Positions 1 to 8,554 of a stretch of 64,000 bases of DNA are shown here, one piece after another. The notes beneath the pieces were generated by a model. It was not told where the DNA came from. It did no database searches and saw only the letters and a program-made list of their open reading frames with translations. The position numbers and the translations under genes were made by a program. The number at the start of each line of letters is the position of its first letter. Position 1 is the first letter of the stretch. Origin of the DNA: Rhizobium grahamii (GTDB lineage Bacteria; Pseudomonadota; Alphaproteobacteria; Rhizobiales; Rhizobiaceae); NCBI RefSeq assembly GCF_009498215.1, contig NZ_CP043498.1:2232001-2296000 (forward strand), read 5' to 3'.

Positions 1-304
1 CCGTGAAGCTTTCGATCCGCACGCGATCGTGGGCTTCGCCGGCGGCATCGAAACAGATCGCGGTTTCCTCGCTGGCAAAAACGAGCGCGCGGCGTTCCTT
101 GTCCTCACGATCCTCTTCTTCCGGCCGGTCGAAAAGCTCGCGGCTGCGGCGGCCGATAAAGTCCGAAATCTCCATGCCGAAGAATTCGGCATAAGCGCGG
201 TTCACCGCCACATAGCGAAGTTCGCTATTCTTGACATAGGCGGGACTAACCAGATCAACGATCCGGCGGCACGCCAGCTCGAGAAGGTCGCCCGTGAATG
301 TCAA
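1..304 (-). CDS. PAS-domain sensory protein, N-terminal part (runs off the window)
   Basis: The reverse strand reads as an open frame from a TTG at 304 down to the window edge, beginning MTFTGDLLELACRR. The stretch NSELRYVAVNRAYAEFFG followed by IGRRSRELF is a typical PAS fold signature, in which the sensor core is followed by the FGxxxxExIGR helix region. A GGAG lies 7 nt upstream of the TTG, which is why that start was preferred over the adjacent upstream TTG at 307. Only about 100 residues are visible, so the output domain (kinase, GGDEF/EAL or other) cannot be told. Forward-strand open frames over this stretch are shadows. Confidence 0.7.
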   Translation of the reverse strand, partial: MTFTGDLLELACRRIVDLVSPAYVKNSELRYVAVNRAYAEFFGMEISDFIGRRSRELFDRPEEEDREDKERRALVFASEETAICFDAAGEAHDRVRIESFT

Positions 305-410
305 CAAATCACTCCGCAGCAAAGAAATTAAGGAAAGCTGTTTGAGGCGACTATAGTCACCCGCACTTTAACAACGCATTAACTATGACCGTCCGGCGAA
401 ACGAAAGAGT

Positions 411-623
411 ATGCAGAAAACCGCCAAGTCTAAGCCATCGAAATCTTTCTTCGATCGGAGTAGAATTGCCGGACAACTGACCAAAATAGAGGAACTGCAG
501 CAGCTTCTCATTCGTTTACCGACAGGTAGTGAAGCCGCATCCGTCAGGCTGCTGATCGACGTCGATTTTACTAACGATTTCAATAGGCACGTCATCCATG
601 AAAGGAGACGACAATGTCCGTAG
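411..623 (+). CDS. possible small hypothetical protein
   Basis: This is a 70-codon open frame starting ATG with a weak purine-rich stretch (GAAAGAG) before it. The product is basic at the N-terminus, then has a short amphipathic segment (QLTKIEELQQLLIRL). I recognise no family. It overlaps the start of the next exported-protein gene by about 10 nt, and an 81-codon antisense frame covers the same bases, so it may not be a gene. It is listed because the 310-nt gap is otherwise empty and the sequence composition is compatible with coding. Confidence 0.25.
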   Translation: MQKTAKSKPSKSFFDRSRIAGQLTKIEELQQLLIRLPTGSEAASVRLLIDVDFTNDFNRHVIHERRRQCP

Positions 624-1003
624 TTCACAAAGGCGTGGCAGCGGGCCTGATGGCAATCACGTTAGCCACTACTATGCCGGCAGGTTCCGCGCAGGCTCAC
701 TCTCATGATTACTTCTGGGGCGGTGTCGCGGCAGGCGCCGTCGGAGGGATCCTGCTCGGTTCCGCCATGCGCCCGTATCCCTACACATACGGCTATCCCG
801 ATGGCTACGGCTATCCGTATGCCTATGGCTATCGCTACGGCTATCCGGCCTATCGAGCCTACTATCCGTACCGGCCCTATTATCGCGCTTATCGGCCCTA
901 TCCCGCCTATCGGCCGGCCTATTATCAGGCTCGTCATTGCCGCCTGGAATGGAGGCGCAACGGCTGGGGTGAAGCCTATCGCGTAAGGGTATGCCCCTAC
1001 TGA
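614..1003 (+). CDS. exported glycine-zipper, Tyr/Pro-rich protein
   Basis: The 129-aa product starts with a signal peptide (residues 1-28, ending GSAQA) and continues with a glycine-zipper-like hydrophobic segment (WGGVAAGAVGGILLGSAM). The middle is a 60-residue region made of Y-P/Y-R-P/YGY repeats, and the C-terminus (CRLEWRRNGWGEAYRVRVCPY) has two Cys that could form a disulfide. A strong AGGAG lies 8 nt before the ATG. It resembles small rhizobial envelope proteins of the BA14K/glycine-zipper kind. A specific function cannot be assigned. It probably sits in the periplasm or outer membrane. Confidence 0.7.
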   Translation: MSVVHKGVAAGLMAITLATTMPAGSAQAHSHDYFWGGVAAGAVGGILLGSAMRPYPYTYGYPDGYGYPYAYGYRYGYPAYRAYYPYRPYYRAYRPYPAYRPAYYQARHCRLEWRRNGWGEAYRVRVCPY

Positions 1004-1336
1004 GCAGGGATGACCGAACGAGTTCTTTTTTGGCGTGGCGTCAGCCGATGATCCCTCGCCTCTCTTGACTTTTGAGCAAAACTGGACCAAATGCAGGCCA
1101 GCTTTCACCTTCCGGCCGCCGCGTGAGCGTGCCCCTGCCAGCAAATAGGATGCAGGAAGAAGGACAAAAGCGCATTTCGAATAGACCGCATCTAGAAGAC
1201 GCGGCAGAAGCGCTGGAAAGCTTTTTCCAACAAGACAAGTTCCCACTTCACGCGGGGTTCTTGACGCCAGAGTAACACCGGACCGCAGACCCGCGTTCCG
1301 GCGAATTTGTTTTGGCGCCCCTGAAAAGGTTATGAC
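1004..1336. other. intergenic region, no gene recognised
   Basis: This 333-nt gap lies between the exported Tyr-rich protein and the helicase. Short open frames occur on both strands but none has a convincing start, composition or family. GAAAAGG at 1323-1329 is the ribosome-binding site of the helicase. A long leader is common for cold-responsive DEAD-box helicase genes, but no structured element is obvious here. Confidence 0.5.
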
Positions 1337-3034
1337 TTGACCAATTTTGAATCGCTTGGTGTCTCCAAGCCGATCGTCGCCACATTGTTCCAGCTCGGCA
1401 TCGAAACGCCGACCCCCATCCAGGAAAAGGCGATCCCGCTTCTTCTCGAAGGCCGCGACCTGATCGGCCTCGCCCAGACCGGCACCGGCAAGACGGCCGC
1501 ATTCGGCCTGCCGCTCATCGAAAAGCTGATCCCGGAAGAACGCCGGCCCGACAACCGTACCACCCGTACGCTGATCCTGGCTCCGACCCGCGAACTGGTG
1601 AACCAGATCGCCCAGAACCTGAAGAACTTCCTGCGCAAGTCGCACCTGCGCATCAACGTCGTCGTCGGCGGCGTATCGATCAACAAGCAGCAGCTGCAGC
1701 TTGAAAAGGGCACCGACATCCTGGTCGCCACCCCCGGCCGCCTGCTCGATCTCGTTGCCCGCCGCGCCATCGGCCTGACCGCTGTGCGCTATCTCGTGCT
1801 CGACGAAGCCGACCAGATGCTCGACCTCGGCTTTGTGCACGACCTGCGCAAGATCGCCAAGATGGTGCCGAAGAAGCGCCAGACCATGCTGTTTTCAGCC
1901 ACCATGCCGAAGTCGATCGCCGACCTCGCCGGCGAATATCTGACGAACCCGGTTACCGTCGAAGTGACGCCTCCCGGCAAGGCTGCCGATAAGGTCGAGC
2001 AGTATGTTCACTTCGTCAACGGCAAGAACGACAAGACCGACCTCCTGAAGAAGTCGCTGACCGAGAACCCCGATGGCCGCGCCATCGTCTTCCTGCGCAC
2101 CAAGCATGGCGCCGAGAAGCTGATGAAGCACCTCGAGCACGTCGGCTATTCCGTTGCGTCGATCCATGGCAACAAGAGCCAGGGCCAGCGCGAGCGTGCC
2201 CTCAAGGCTTTCCGTGACGGCGACATCAAGACGCTGATCGCCACCGACGTCGCCGCCCGCGGCATCGACATCCCGGCCGTCAGCCACGTCTACAACTACG
2301 ACCTGCCTGAAGTTCCCGACGCCTACGTGCACCGCATCGGCCGTACGGCCCGCGCCGGCCGCGACGGCATCGCGATCGCCTTCTGTGCTCCCGATGAAAC
2401 CCGCCTGCTGCGCGACATCGAACGCCTGATGAACATCTCCATCGCGGTTGCGAGCGGCGAAGCCCCGGCCAACATGAATGCGGCACCGAAGCGCGGTAAC
2501 GGCAACAATCGCGGCCAGGGTCGCGGTGGTGAAGGTCGCAATGGTGAAGGCCGTGGCGGCGAAGGTCGCGGCGATGCCCGTGCCCGCCGTCCGGAGCGTC
2601 GTGCACGCCCGGAAGCCGGCAACGAGGTTCGCGCCAACAACGAGGAGCGCCGCGAGCGTCGTCCGCGTCCGGAACGCCAGACCCAGCGCAACGAAGACTT
2701 CCGCGGCCAGCGCCGTGGCGAGTCTACGCCGGTGACGGCAGGCCCGGATAACGATCTGGCGACGACGTCGGACTTCCGTGGTGCAGGTGCGCCTCGCAAG
2801 CAGCAGCGCCCGCAGCATGGCAACCATGCCAACTCGAACGGCGAAAACCGGCATCATCCGGGCGGCGGCGCCCGCAACGCACATGGCCGTCCGGCTCGCA
2901 AGCACGGTGAAGATCGTGGCGCGCAGGCCCATGGCGGCGGTGAGCGCGGCGAACGTCGCGAAGGCAATGGCGGCAACCGCCGTGGCGGTCCTTCGCGCGG
3001 TGGCAATGGCGGCCAGCGCCGCGAACGCGCCTAA
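1337..3034 (+). CDS. rhlE: DEAD-box ATP-dependent RNA helicase, RhlE type
   Basis: This 565-aa ATP-dependent RNA-unwinding protein probably acts in ribosome assembly and RNA turnover. It carries the Q motif (about 21-34), Walker A AQTGTGKT (46-53), PTREL, DEAD (156-159), SAT, and motif VI HRIGRTARAG (from 332). Residues about 390-565 form a long Arg/Gly-rich low-complexity tail (GRGGEGR, RRERRPRPER) typical of RNA-binding extensions of rhizobial RhlE proteins. The start is TTG at 1337, 7 nt after GAAAAGG. The ATG at 1332 is out of frame and stops immediately. The gene is monocistronic with a strong terminator. Family assignment is secure, while the RhlE subgroup is inferred from similarity. 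Confidence 0.95.
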   Translation: MTNFESLGVSKPIVATLFQLGIETPTPIQEKAIPLLLEGRDLIGLAQTGTGKTAAFGLPLIEKLIPEERRPDNRTTRTLILAPTRELVNQIAQNLKNFLRKSHLRINVVVGGVSINKQQLQLEKGTDILVATPGRLLDLVARRAIGLTAVRYLVLDEADQMLDLGFVHDLRKIAKMVPKKRQTMLFSATMPKSIADLAGEYLTNPVTVEVTPPGKAADKVEQYVHFVNGKNDKTDLLKKSLTENPDGRAIVFLRTKHGAEKLMKHLEHVGYSVASIHGNKSQGQRERALKAFRDGDIKTLIATDVAARGIDIPAVSHVYNYDLPEVPDAYVHRIGRTARAGRDGIAIAFCAPDETRLLRDIERLMNISIAVASGEAPANMNAAPKRGNGNNRGQGRGGEGRNGEGRGGEGRGDARARRPERRARPEAGNEVRANNEERRERRPRPERQTQRNEDFRGQRRGESTPVTAGPDNDLATTSDFRGAGAPRKQQRPQHGNHANSNGENRHHPGGGARNAHGRPARKHGEDRGAQAHGGGERGERREGNGGNRRGGPSRGGNGGQRRERA

Positions 3035-3042
3035 TTCGAAAG

Positions 3043-3068
3043 AAAGGGCGGGAAAAATCCCGCCCTTT
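3043..3068 (+). terminator. rho-independent terminator of the helicase gene
   Basis: AAAGGGCGGGA and TCCCGCCCTTT form an 11-bp perfect stem around an AAAA loop, 9 nt after the helicase stop codon. Confidence 0.9.
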
Positions 3069-3211
3069 GCAATACCCATCTCATGGCGGTCTCGCCTTGT
3101 GGTGATCAGCCCGCTGCATTAGCATGATGATGCTGCTGTAGGGCGCGTCGGCTTCGGGCCGGAGGGGCATTGCCCGCCTACGTACGACAAAGTCAAACGT
3201 AGGCCGCACCC

Positions 3212-3853
3212 ATGCCAAATATCGAAAACCTCAAAAAACAAGCCAAGTCATACCTGCGATGGCATCGCGAACGGTACTATCCGGTTGCTGCCCAGATCAG
3301 GTGGATCCTGCCGAGATATCGAGATCAAAGCGATCGAGAGATATTGGACGCCGACTTCAAGCTCAGCGACGCACAGGAGCTTGTTGCCCGAAAGCATGGC
3401 TTTGCGGATTGGCCCGCGCTGGTCAAAGGGATCGAAACCATTGCGAAACCGACAGCATCTGACGGGAGACGTCCGCTCGTCCTCTCCGCCGAGCCGCAAC
3501 TCTTCGTCTCCGATATCAATGCTTCATGCCAGTTCTATGTTCGAAAATTGGGTTTTGAAGTGGCATTCCATTACGGAGAACCGCCATTTTATGCCCAGGT
3601 GTTTCGCGATGGCGCACGCCTGAACCTGCGAAAGGTGCACGCGCCTGTCTTCGACGCGGGCTTCCGAGCGCGAGAGGTCGACGCCCTCTCCGCAACATTG
3701 ACGATCGATGATCCGAAACAGTTGTTCCTGGAATATCAGGCTGCCGGCGCCCCATTCCATCAGCCTCTGCGGGCCGAGCCATGGGGCGCCCGCACCTTCA
3801 TCGTGCAGGACCCCGATGGAAACCTTATCGCCTTTTCAGGTGAAGCTACCTAG
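3212..3853 (+). CDS. VOC (glyoxalase/bleomycin-resistance fold) protein with N-terminal helical region
   Basis: The 213-aa protein has an N-terminal 75-residue helical segment (LKKQAKSYLRWHRE, LSDAQELVARKHGFADWPAL) like the short leader seen before ankyrin or VOC domains in rhizobial proteins. A single vicinal-oxygen-chelate domain follows (about 88-213: LFVSDINASCQFYVRKLGF, ending FIVQDPDGNLIAF). The C-terminal DPDGNLIAF is the usual last strand of the glyoxalase fold, but the substrate cannot be inferred. No clear Shine-Dalgarno precedes the ATG. The stop overlaps the convergent EamA gene by 4 nt. Confidence 0.75.
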   Translation: MPNIENLKKQAKSYLRWHRERYYPVAAQIRWILPRYRDQSDREILDADFKLSDAQELVARKHGFADWPALVKGIETIAKPTASDGRRPLVLSAEPQLFVSDINASCQFYVRKLGFEVAFHYGEPPFYAQVFRDGARLNLRKVHAPVFDAGFRAREVDALSATLTIDDPKQLFLEYQAAGAPFHQPLRAEPWGARTFIVQDPDGNLIAFSGEAT

Positions 3854-4761
3854 GTCCGCTGCAGCTCGGTCATATCTTGTGGAGCGACCTTCGCTCGCCG
3901 GTTTGTCAAATAGACGCCCATCACGACCACGATGGTGCCGAGGATCAGCGGAAGCGTCAGCGGCTCGCCGAAAGCGATGAAAGCTTCGAGCGCCACGGTC
4001 GGCGGCATAAGATAGATGAGTGAGGCCGCCCGCGAGACCTGTCCGCGGCGGATGAGATAAAGCAGCAGCCCGACGCCGCCCATCGACAGTCCGACGACCG
4101 ACCAGATGAGCGCGGCAATGGCCTGTACCGATCCGTCGAAATGCATGCGCTCGAAGGAGAGCATCAGCGGCACGGTGACGATGATGGCACCGACATACTG
4201 CAACGTCGCGATCGGCAGCAGGCTGCCCGTCTGCAGATGCTTCTTCTGATAGAGCGTGCCGTAAGTGACGGAACACATCGCGATCAGATTGATCCCGAGA
4301 GGCACGACGGCACGCGCCAGATTTGCCGTGGCCGGATCGAGAAGCTTTGGCGATATGGCAATAGCGATGCCGAGAAAGCCCAGCAGCAGACCCAACCGCT
4401 GGATGCCCTGCAAGCGCTCGCCGATCAGGAGGGGCGCGGCCATTGCCGTCAACAGCGGTTGCAGGGCGGCAATGATACCGGAGATGCCGGCCGGCACCCC
4501 ATTCGCAATCGCCCACCACAGGCCGCCGAGATAGAAGCCGTGCAGGAACATGCCGGAATAGACAGCCCTGAAGGCAACCGCCCTACGCGGCCAAGCCGCA
4601 CGCATGGCAAGAGCGAGGCTGAGAAACGCCAGCGCCGATAGCGCATACCGCACCACGAGGAAGGTGAAGGGTTCCGAGTGGATGGCGGCATATTTGGCCA
4701 CGACCCAGCCGGTCGACCAGAGAAGAACAAAGATGGCAGGAGCAATGCGATCAAGCGACAT
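3850..4761 (-). CDS. EamA/DMT-family inner-membrane transporter
   Basis: The protein of about 303 aa has ten hydrophobic segments arranged as two EamA repeats, beginning MSLDRIAPAIFVLLWSTGW. The helix AAIHSEPFTFLVVRYALSAL and the GERLQGIQRLGLLLGFLGI region are typical of drug/metabolite exporters. The start at 4761 is preferred because AGGA lies 8 nt upstream. A 31-residue upstream extension in the same frame has no transmembrane or signal features. It probably exports a small metabolite, but its substrate is unknown. It is divergent from the ATP-grasp operon. Confidence 0.85.
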   Translation of the reverse strand: MSLDRIAPAIFVLLWSTGWVVAKYAAIHSEPFTFLVVRYALSALAFLSLALAMRAAWPRRAVAFRAVYSGMFLHGFYLGGLWWAIANGVPAGISGIIAALQPLLTAMAAPLLIGERLQGIQRLGLLLGFLGIAIAISPKLLDPATANLARAVVPLGINLIAMCSVTYGTLYQKKHLQTGSLLPIATLQYVGAIIVTVPLMLSFERMHFDGSVQAIAALIWSVVGLSMGGVGLLLYLIRRGQVSRAASLIYLMPPTVALEAFIAFGEPLTLPLILGTIVVVMGVYLTNRRAKVAPQDMTELQRT

Positions 4762-5116
4762 GAATGGATCCTGGGGCAAGGGATTGCCGCACTGATAGCC
4801 GACAGACCGCTCCGCCGTCAAAGGCGAAGCATTGATGCTTACCTGCAGTTTCATTGATCAGTGACTCGAGCAGCCGCGTCCGTCTCGGCTTGAAATTCAA
4901 TCGGACGACGAACCGAAAATAATCAGCTGCTTATATTTTGAGCGACCGCCAGGGATTGACAGTGGCAGCGGTCAGGCCAGATTTTGATAAATGCCCAGTT
5001 TTTCGGCTCTTTTCGCCGTTCCGGAGGATTTTACGAATATCGCCCTCGAACTGTGCATGGTTCTTGCATTGCTTATTGCGTTGTATTCAAATGAACAAAA
5101 AAGGGGAGCCACACCT
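4762..5116. other. divergent intergenic region between EamA and ATP-grasp genes
   Basis: This 355-nt gap must hold the promoters of both divergent transcription units. A TTGACA occurs at about 4957 but no well-spaced -10 was found. An in-frame extension of the downstream gene (from 4991) is open but lacks the composition of the family, so it is treated as leader. AAGGGGAG at about 5102-5108 is the ribosome-binding site deciding the TTG start at 5117. Confidence 0.4.
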
Positions 5117-6526
5117 TTGGCATTTGATGAAATGATCACCGGGGACGAAAGTCCTCGTCAGCCATATGAAAAATACTTTGAGTGGTACAACAACCAAGAT
5201 CGAGCGCATCTGATTGCCAAATCCCGGGACGCGGAAAACATCTTCCGAAAGACCGGCATTACCTTCGCGGTCTACGGACACGCAGACTCTTCCGAAAAGC
5301 TCATCCCCTTCGACATCATCCCCCGCATCATCTCAGGCCGCGAATGGCGCAAGCTCGCGCAGGGCATCGAGCAGCGGGTGATCGCGCTCAACGCCTTTCT
5401 CGATGACATCTACCACAAGCAGGAGATCATCCGCGCCGGTCGTATTCCGCGCGAACTGATCGAAAGGAACGACGCCTTTCTGCCGGAGATGATCGGCTTC
5501 AGGCCACCGGGCGGCGTCTATACGCACATCGTCGGCACCGACATCGTTCGAACAGGCGAGGACGAATTCTACGTACTCGAGGACAACGCCCGCACACCAT
5601 CAGGCGTCAGCTACATGCTGGAAAACCGCGAAACGATGATGCAGATGTTCCCGGACCTGTTCCATGCCAACAAGGTGCGGCCGGTCGAGGACTATCCCTA
5701 TCTGCTGCGCCAGAGCCTGGCATCGCTGGCGCCTCCCGGCTGCAAGGGCAAACCGCGCGTCGCGGTCCTCACTCCCGGCATCTACAATTCCGCCTATTAC
5801 GAGCATTCGTTCCTGGCCGACACGATGGGCGTCGAGCTCGTCGAGGGCTCGGATCTGCGTGTCATCGACGGCAAGGTGAAGATGCGCACGACCCGCGGCT
5901 ACGAGGCGATCGACGTGCTCTATCGCCGCGTCGACGACGACTTCCTCGATCCCCTCACCTTTCGGCCGGATTCCGCACTCGGCATCCCCGGCATCATGGA
6001 CGTCTACCGCTCCGGCAATATCACCATCGCCAATGCGCCGGGAACCGGCATCTCGGACGACAAGGCGATCTATTCCTACATGCCCGAGATCGTCGAGTTC
6101 TACACCGGGCGCAAGCCGATCCTCGAAAACGTGCCGACCTGGCGCTGTTCGGAGCCGCAAAGCCTCAGATACGTGCTCGAGCATCTGGAGGAACTGGTGG
6201 TCAAGGAAGTCCACGGCTCCGGCGGCTACGGCATGCTGGTCGGCCCGACAGCTTCGAAGAAGGAACGCGCCGACTTCGCTGAAAAGCTGAAGGCGAAGCC
6301 CACCAACTACATCGCGCAGCCGACGCTTTCGCTCTCGACCGTGCCGATCCTCGTCAACAAGGGAATTGCGCCGCGCCACGTGGACCTGCGCCCCTATGTT
6401 CTCGTCTCCGACAAGGTGCAGATCATCCCCGGTGGATTGACCCGCGTAGCCCTGAAGCAGGGTTCGCTGGTGGTCAATTCCAGCCAGGGCGGCGGCACAA
6501 AAGATACCTGGGTATTGGAGGACTGA
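5117..6526 (+). CDS. circularly permuted ATP-grasp type 2 protein
   Basis: The 469-aa cytoplasmic protein belongs to the circularly permuted ATP-grasp family that is almost always encoded next to alpha-E and transglutaminase-like proteins and is thought to form peptide-like bonds. Family landmarks are the N-terminal MITGDES..PYEKYFEWY, FRPPGGVYTHIVGTDIVR, EDNARTPSGVSYMLENR (ATP-grasp acidic/Asn motif) and the C-terminal VVKEVHGSGGYGMLVGP and ILVNKGIAPRHVDLRPY. The TTG start at 5117 is chosen from AAGGGGAG about 9 nt upstream and because residue 1 matches the usual family start. The stop overlaps the next gene's ATG by one base (TGATG), so the two are translationally coupled. The exact substrate is unknown. 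Confidence 0.9.
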   Translation: MAFDEMITGDESPRQPYEKYFEWYNNQDRAHLIAKSRDAENIFRKTGITFAVYGHADSSEKLIPFDIIPRIISGREWRKLAQGIEQRVIALNAFLDDIYHKQEIIRAGRIPRELIERNDAFLPEMIGFRPPGGVYTHIVGTDIVRTGEDEFYVLEDNARTPSGVSYMLENRETMMQMFPDLFHANKVRPVEDYPYLLRQSLASLAPPGCKGKPRVAVLTPGIYNSAYYEHSFLADTMGVELVEGSDLRVIDGKVKMRTTRGYEAIDVLYRRVDDDFLDPLTFRPDSALGIPGIMDVYRSGNITIANAPGTGISDDKAIYSYMPEIVEFYTGRKPILENVPTWRCSEPQSLRYVLEHLEELVVKEVHGSGGYGMLVGPTASKKERADFAEKLKAKPTNYIAQPTLSLSTVPILVNKGIAPRHVDLRPYVLVSDKVQIIPGGLTRVALKQGSLVVNSSQGGGTKDTWVLED

Positions 6527-7467
6527 TGCTCGGAAGAACTGCAAACGGACTCTATTGGATGTTCCGTTATTTCGAACGCGCCGAAAACATCGCGCGCCTC
6601 ATCGATGCCGGTCTGCGCATGTCGCTGACGAGAAGCGGAACCGGTGACGACGATTGGGATGGCGTCCTGCAAAGCGCCGGCGTCCGCGAGGCTTATGACG
6701 AGGGCCATAGCAAGCTGACGAGCGCCGATGCGATCGACTACCTGCTGCGCGACCGGAGTAACCCGTCAAGTGTCATGTCCTGCGTCGATTACGGGCGAAA
6801 CAATGCCCGCATGGTGCGCACCGCTCTGACCCGGGAAACCTGGGAGGCAACGAACGAGTTCTGGATCGAACTGAAGGCGCTGCTGTCCAAGCGTCTGAAG
6901 GCAGCGGAGTTGCCGGAGGCGATCGACGCCATCAAGCATCGTGCCGGGCTGATCCGCGGCGCCTTCCATGGCTCCATGCTCAGGAACGAACTCTACAACT
7001 TCGCGCGCATCGGAACCTTCATCGAGCGCGCCGACAACACCAGCCGTATTCTCGACGTGAAGTATTACGTGCTGCTGCCTTCGGTCTCCGCCGTCGGCAC
7101 ATCGATCGACAACATCCAGTGGGAGTCGATCCTGCGCTCCGTCTCCGCCCATCGCTCCTACAGCTGGGCCTATGACGGCGAATACCGGGCGATGAATATC
7201 GCCGACTTCCTGATCCTCAATGGCCAGATGCCGCGCTCGCTTGCCTATTGCTACGAAAAGATCGTCAGCGAACTCGGCTACCTCGCCAAGGAGTACGGCG
7301 AACGGCTGCCCGCGCACGATACCGCGGACGCGATCCGCAAGACGCTCCAGACGCGGGCCATCAAGGAGATCATGGATCAGGGACTGCACGAGTTTCTCGA
7401 GGATTTCGTCACGCGCAACAACCAGCTCGGCATGGAAATTTCCGACGGTTACCGGTTCTATGCTTAG
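6526..7467 (+). CDS. alpha-E domain protein
   Basis: The 313-aa protein begins MLGRTANGLYWMFRYFERAENIARLIDAG, the hallmark of the helical alpha-E family, and repeats the motif FIERADNTSRILDVKYY midway. The family is predicted to be all-helical. It is known only through its constant association with circularly permuted ATP-grasp and transglutaminase-like partners and has no established activity. The gene overlaps its upstream partner by one base and is followed after 11 nt by the transglutaminase gene, so the three form one operon. Confidence 0.9.
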   Translation: MLGRTANGLYWMFRYFERAENIARLIDAGLRMSLTRSGTGDDDWDGVLQSAGVREAYDEGHSKLTSADAIDYLLRDRSNPSSVMSCVDYGRNNARMVRTALTRETWEATNEFWIELKALLSKRLKAAELPEAIDAIKHRAGLIRGAFHGSMLRNELYNFARIGTFIERADNTSRILDVKYYVLLPSVSAVGTSIDNIQWESILRSVSAHRSYSWAYDGEYRAMNIADFLILNGQMPRSLAYCYEKIVSELGYLAKEYGERLPAHDTADAIRKTLQTRAIKEIMDQGLHEFLEDFVTRNNQLGMEISDGYRFYA

Positions 7468-7478
7468 GTGGGCACGAC

Positions 7479-8303
7479 ATGAAACTTAAGATCAGCCACG
7501 TCACCGAATATCACTACGAGGAACCGTCCGTCTTTTCACTGCAGCGGTTGCGGCTGACACCGCCGACCGTCGCCGGGCAGACGATCCTCAACTGGTCGCT
7601 GCACGTCGAGGGCGCCAAGCCCGAGGTCGAGTATGACGACCAGTTCGGCAACCACATCAACCTCGTCTCGCTGGAGGGCGAGCAGCGCACCACCCGTATC
7701 GTCGCCGAAGGCGAAGTCGAGACCGAAGATCGGAACGGCGTGCTCGGTGCCCACAGCGGCTTCTGCCCGCTATGGCTTTTCCTGCGCGAGACACCACGGA
7801 CGAAGGCCGGGAAGCTCGTCCGGGAGCTGACCAGGGACGTCAGCGGCGAGAACGAGCTGTCGCGCATGCACGCGCTGATGGCCGCCATTCACGCGACGGT
7901 GGCCTACCGGCCAGGAACCAGCGATACCGAGACGACGGCGGAGCAAGTGCTGGAGAAGAAGAGCGGCGTCTGCCAGGATCACGCTCATGTCTTCGTTGCC
8001 GCCGCGCGCAGCCTCGGCGTCCCCGCCCGTTACGTTTCCGGCTATCTGATGATGGAAGAGAAGGTCGAGCAGGCGGCGACACATGCCTGGGGCGAAGCCC
8101 ATGTGCTCGGCCTCGGATGGGTCGGTTTCGATCCGGCGAACAACCTCTGCCCGGATGCCCGCTATGTGCGCGTTGCTTCCGGTCTCTGCTATCGTGATGC
8201 AGCCCCTGTTTCAGGCATGCGCATCGGCACACCCGGGGAAAAACTCTCGGTTGTGGTCAAGGTCGAGGATCAGGGGCAGATGCAGAGCCAAAGCCAGAGC
8301 TAA
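7479..8303 (+). CDS. transglutaminase-like cysteine peptidase family protein
   Basis: The 274-aa protein has an N-terminal beta-rich domain (MKLKISHVTEYHYEEPSVFSL) and a transglutaminase-core domain. The catalytic triad can be read as C165 in GVCQDHAH, H202 in HAWGEAHV and D218 in GFDPANN. It has no signal peptide, so it probably acts in the cytoplasm, either ligating or hydrolysing the product of the neighbouring ATP-grasp enzyme. The ATG at 7479 is preceded by AGGTGGG. The C-terminus ends in a short Gln/Ser tail (QGQMQSQSQS). In other bacteria this trio is often joined by the Anbu proteasome-like peptidase. No such gene occurs here. Confidence 0.9.
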   Translation: MKLKISHVTEYHYEEPSVFSLQRLRLTPPTVAGQTILNWSLHVEGAKPEVEYDDQFGNHINLVSLEGEQRTTRIVAEGEVETEDRNGVLGAHSGFCPLWLFLRETPRTKAGKLVRELTRDVSGENELSRMHALMAAIHATVAYRPGTSDTETTAEQVLEKKSGVCQDHAHVFVAAARSLGVPARYVSGYLMMEEKVEQAATHAWGEAHVLGLGWVGFDPANNLCPDARYVRVASGLCYRDAAPVSGMRIGTPGEKLSVVVKVEDQGQMQSQSQS

Positions 8304-8338
8304 GCGCTGCGGTTACCGCTCCTTAATCCTGATTGCAG

Positions 8339-8365
8339 CGGGCGCTCGATGCGCCCGTTTCTTTT
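8339..8365 (+). terminator. terminator of the ATP-grasp/alpha-E/transglutaminase operon
   Basis: CGGGCGC and GCGCCCG form a 7-bp stem around TCGAT, followed by TTTCTTTT, 36 nt after the transglutaminase stop. Confidence 0.8.
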
Positions 8366-8554
8366 GCGCGCTAGAGAAAATCCTGTCCTTTGAAATAACC
8401 CGATGTTAAGCGCCCCGCCCTGATCCTAGGGACGGTGAACGCGGCATCCTCAGTCGCGACGGTTTCGATCGAAATGAATTCAACCCTGATGCATCAGGGT
8501 TTCGAGACTTGGCGCCAGCCAGCCGCCTGCAGCAGAATTTCATCGGGTCTTTTC

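Noticed and set aside
662..1840. 392-codon minus-strand frame over the exported protein and helicase
   Set aside because: It is antisense to two well-supported genes and has no family features.
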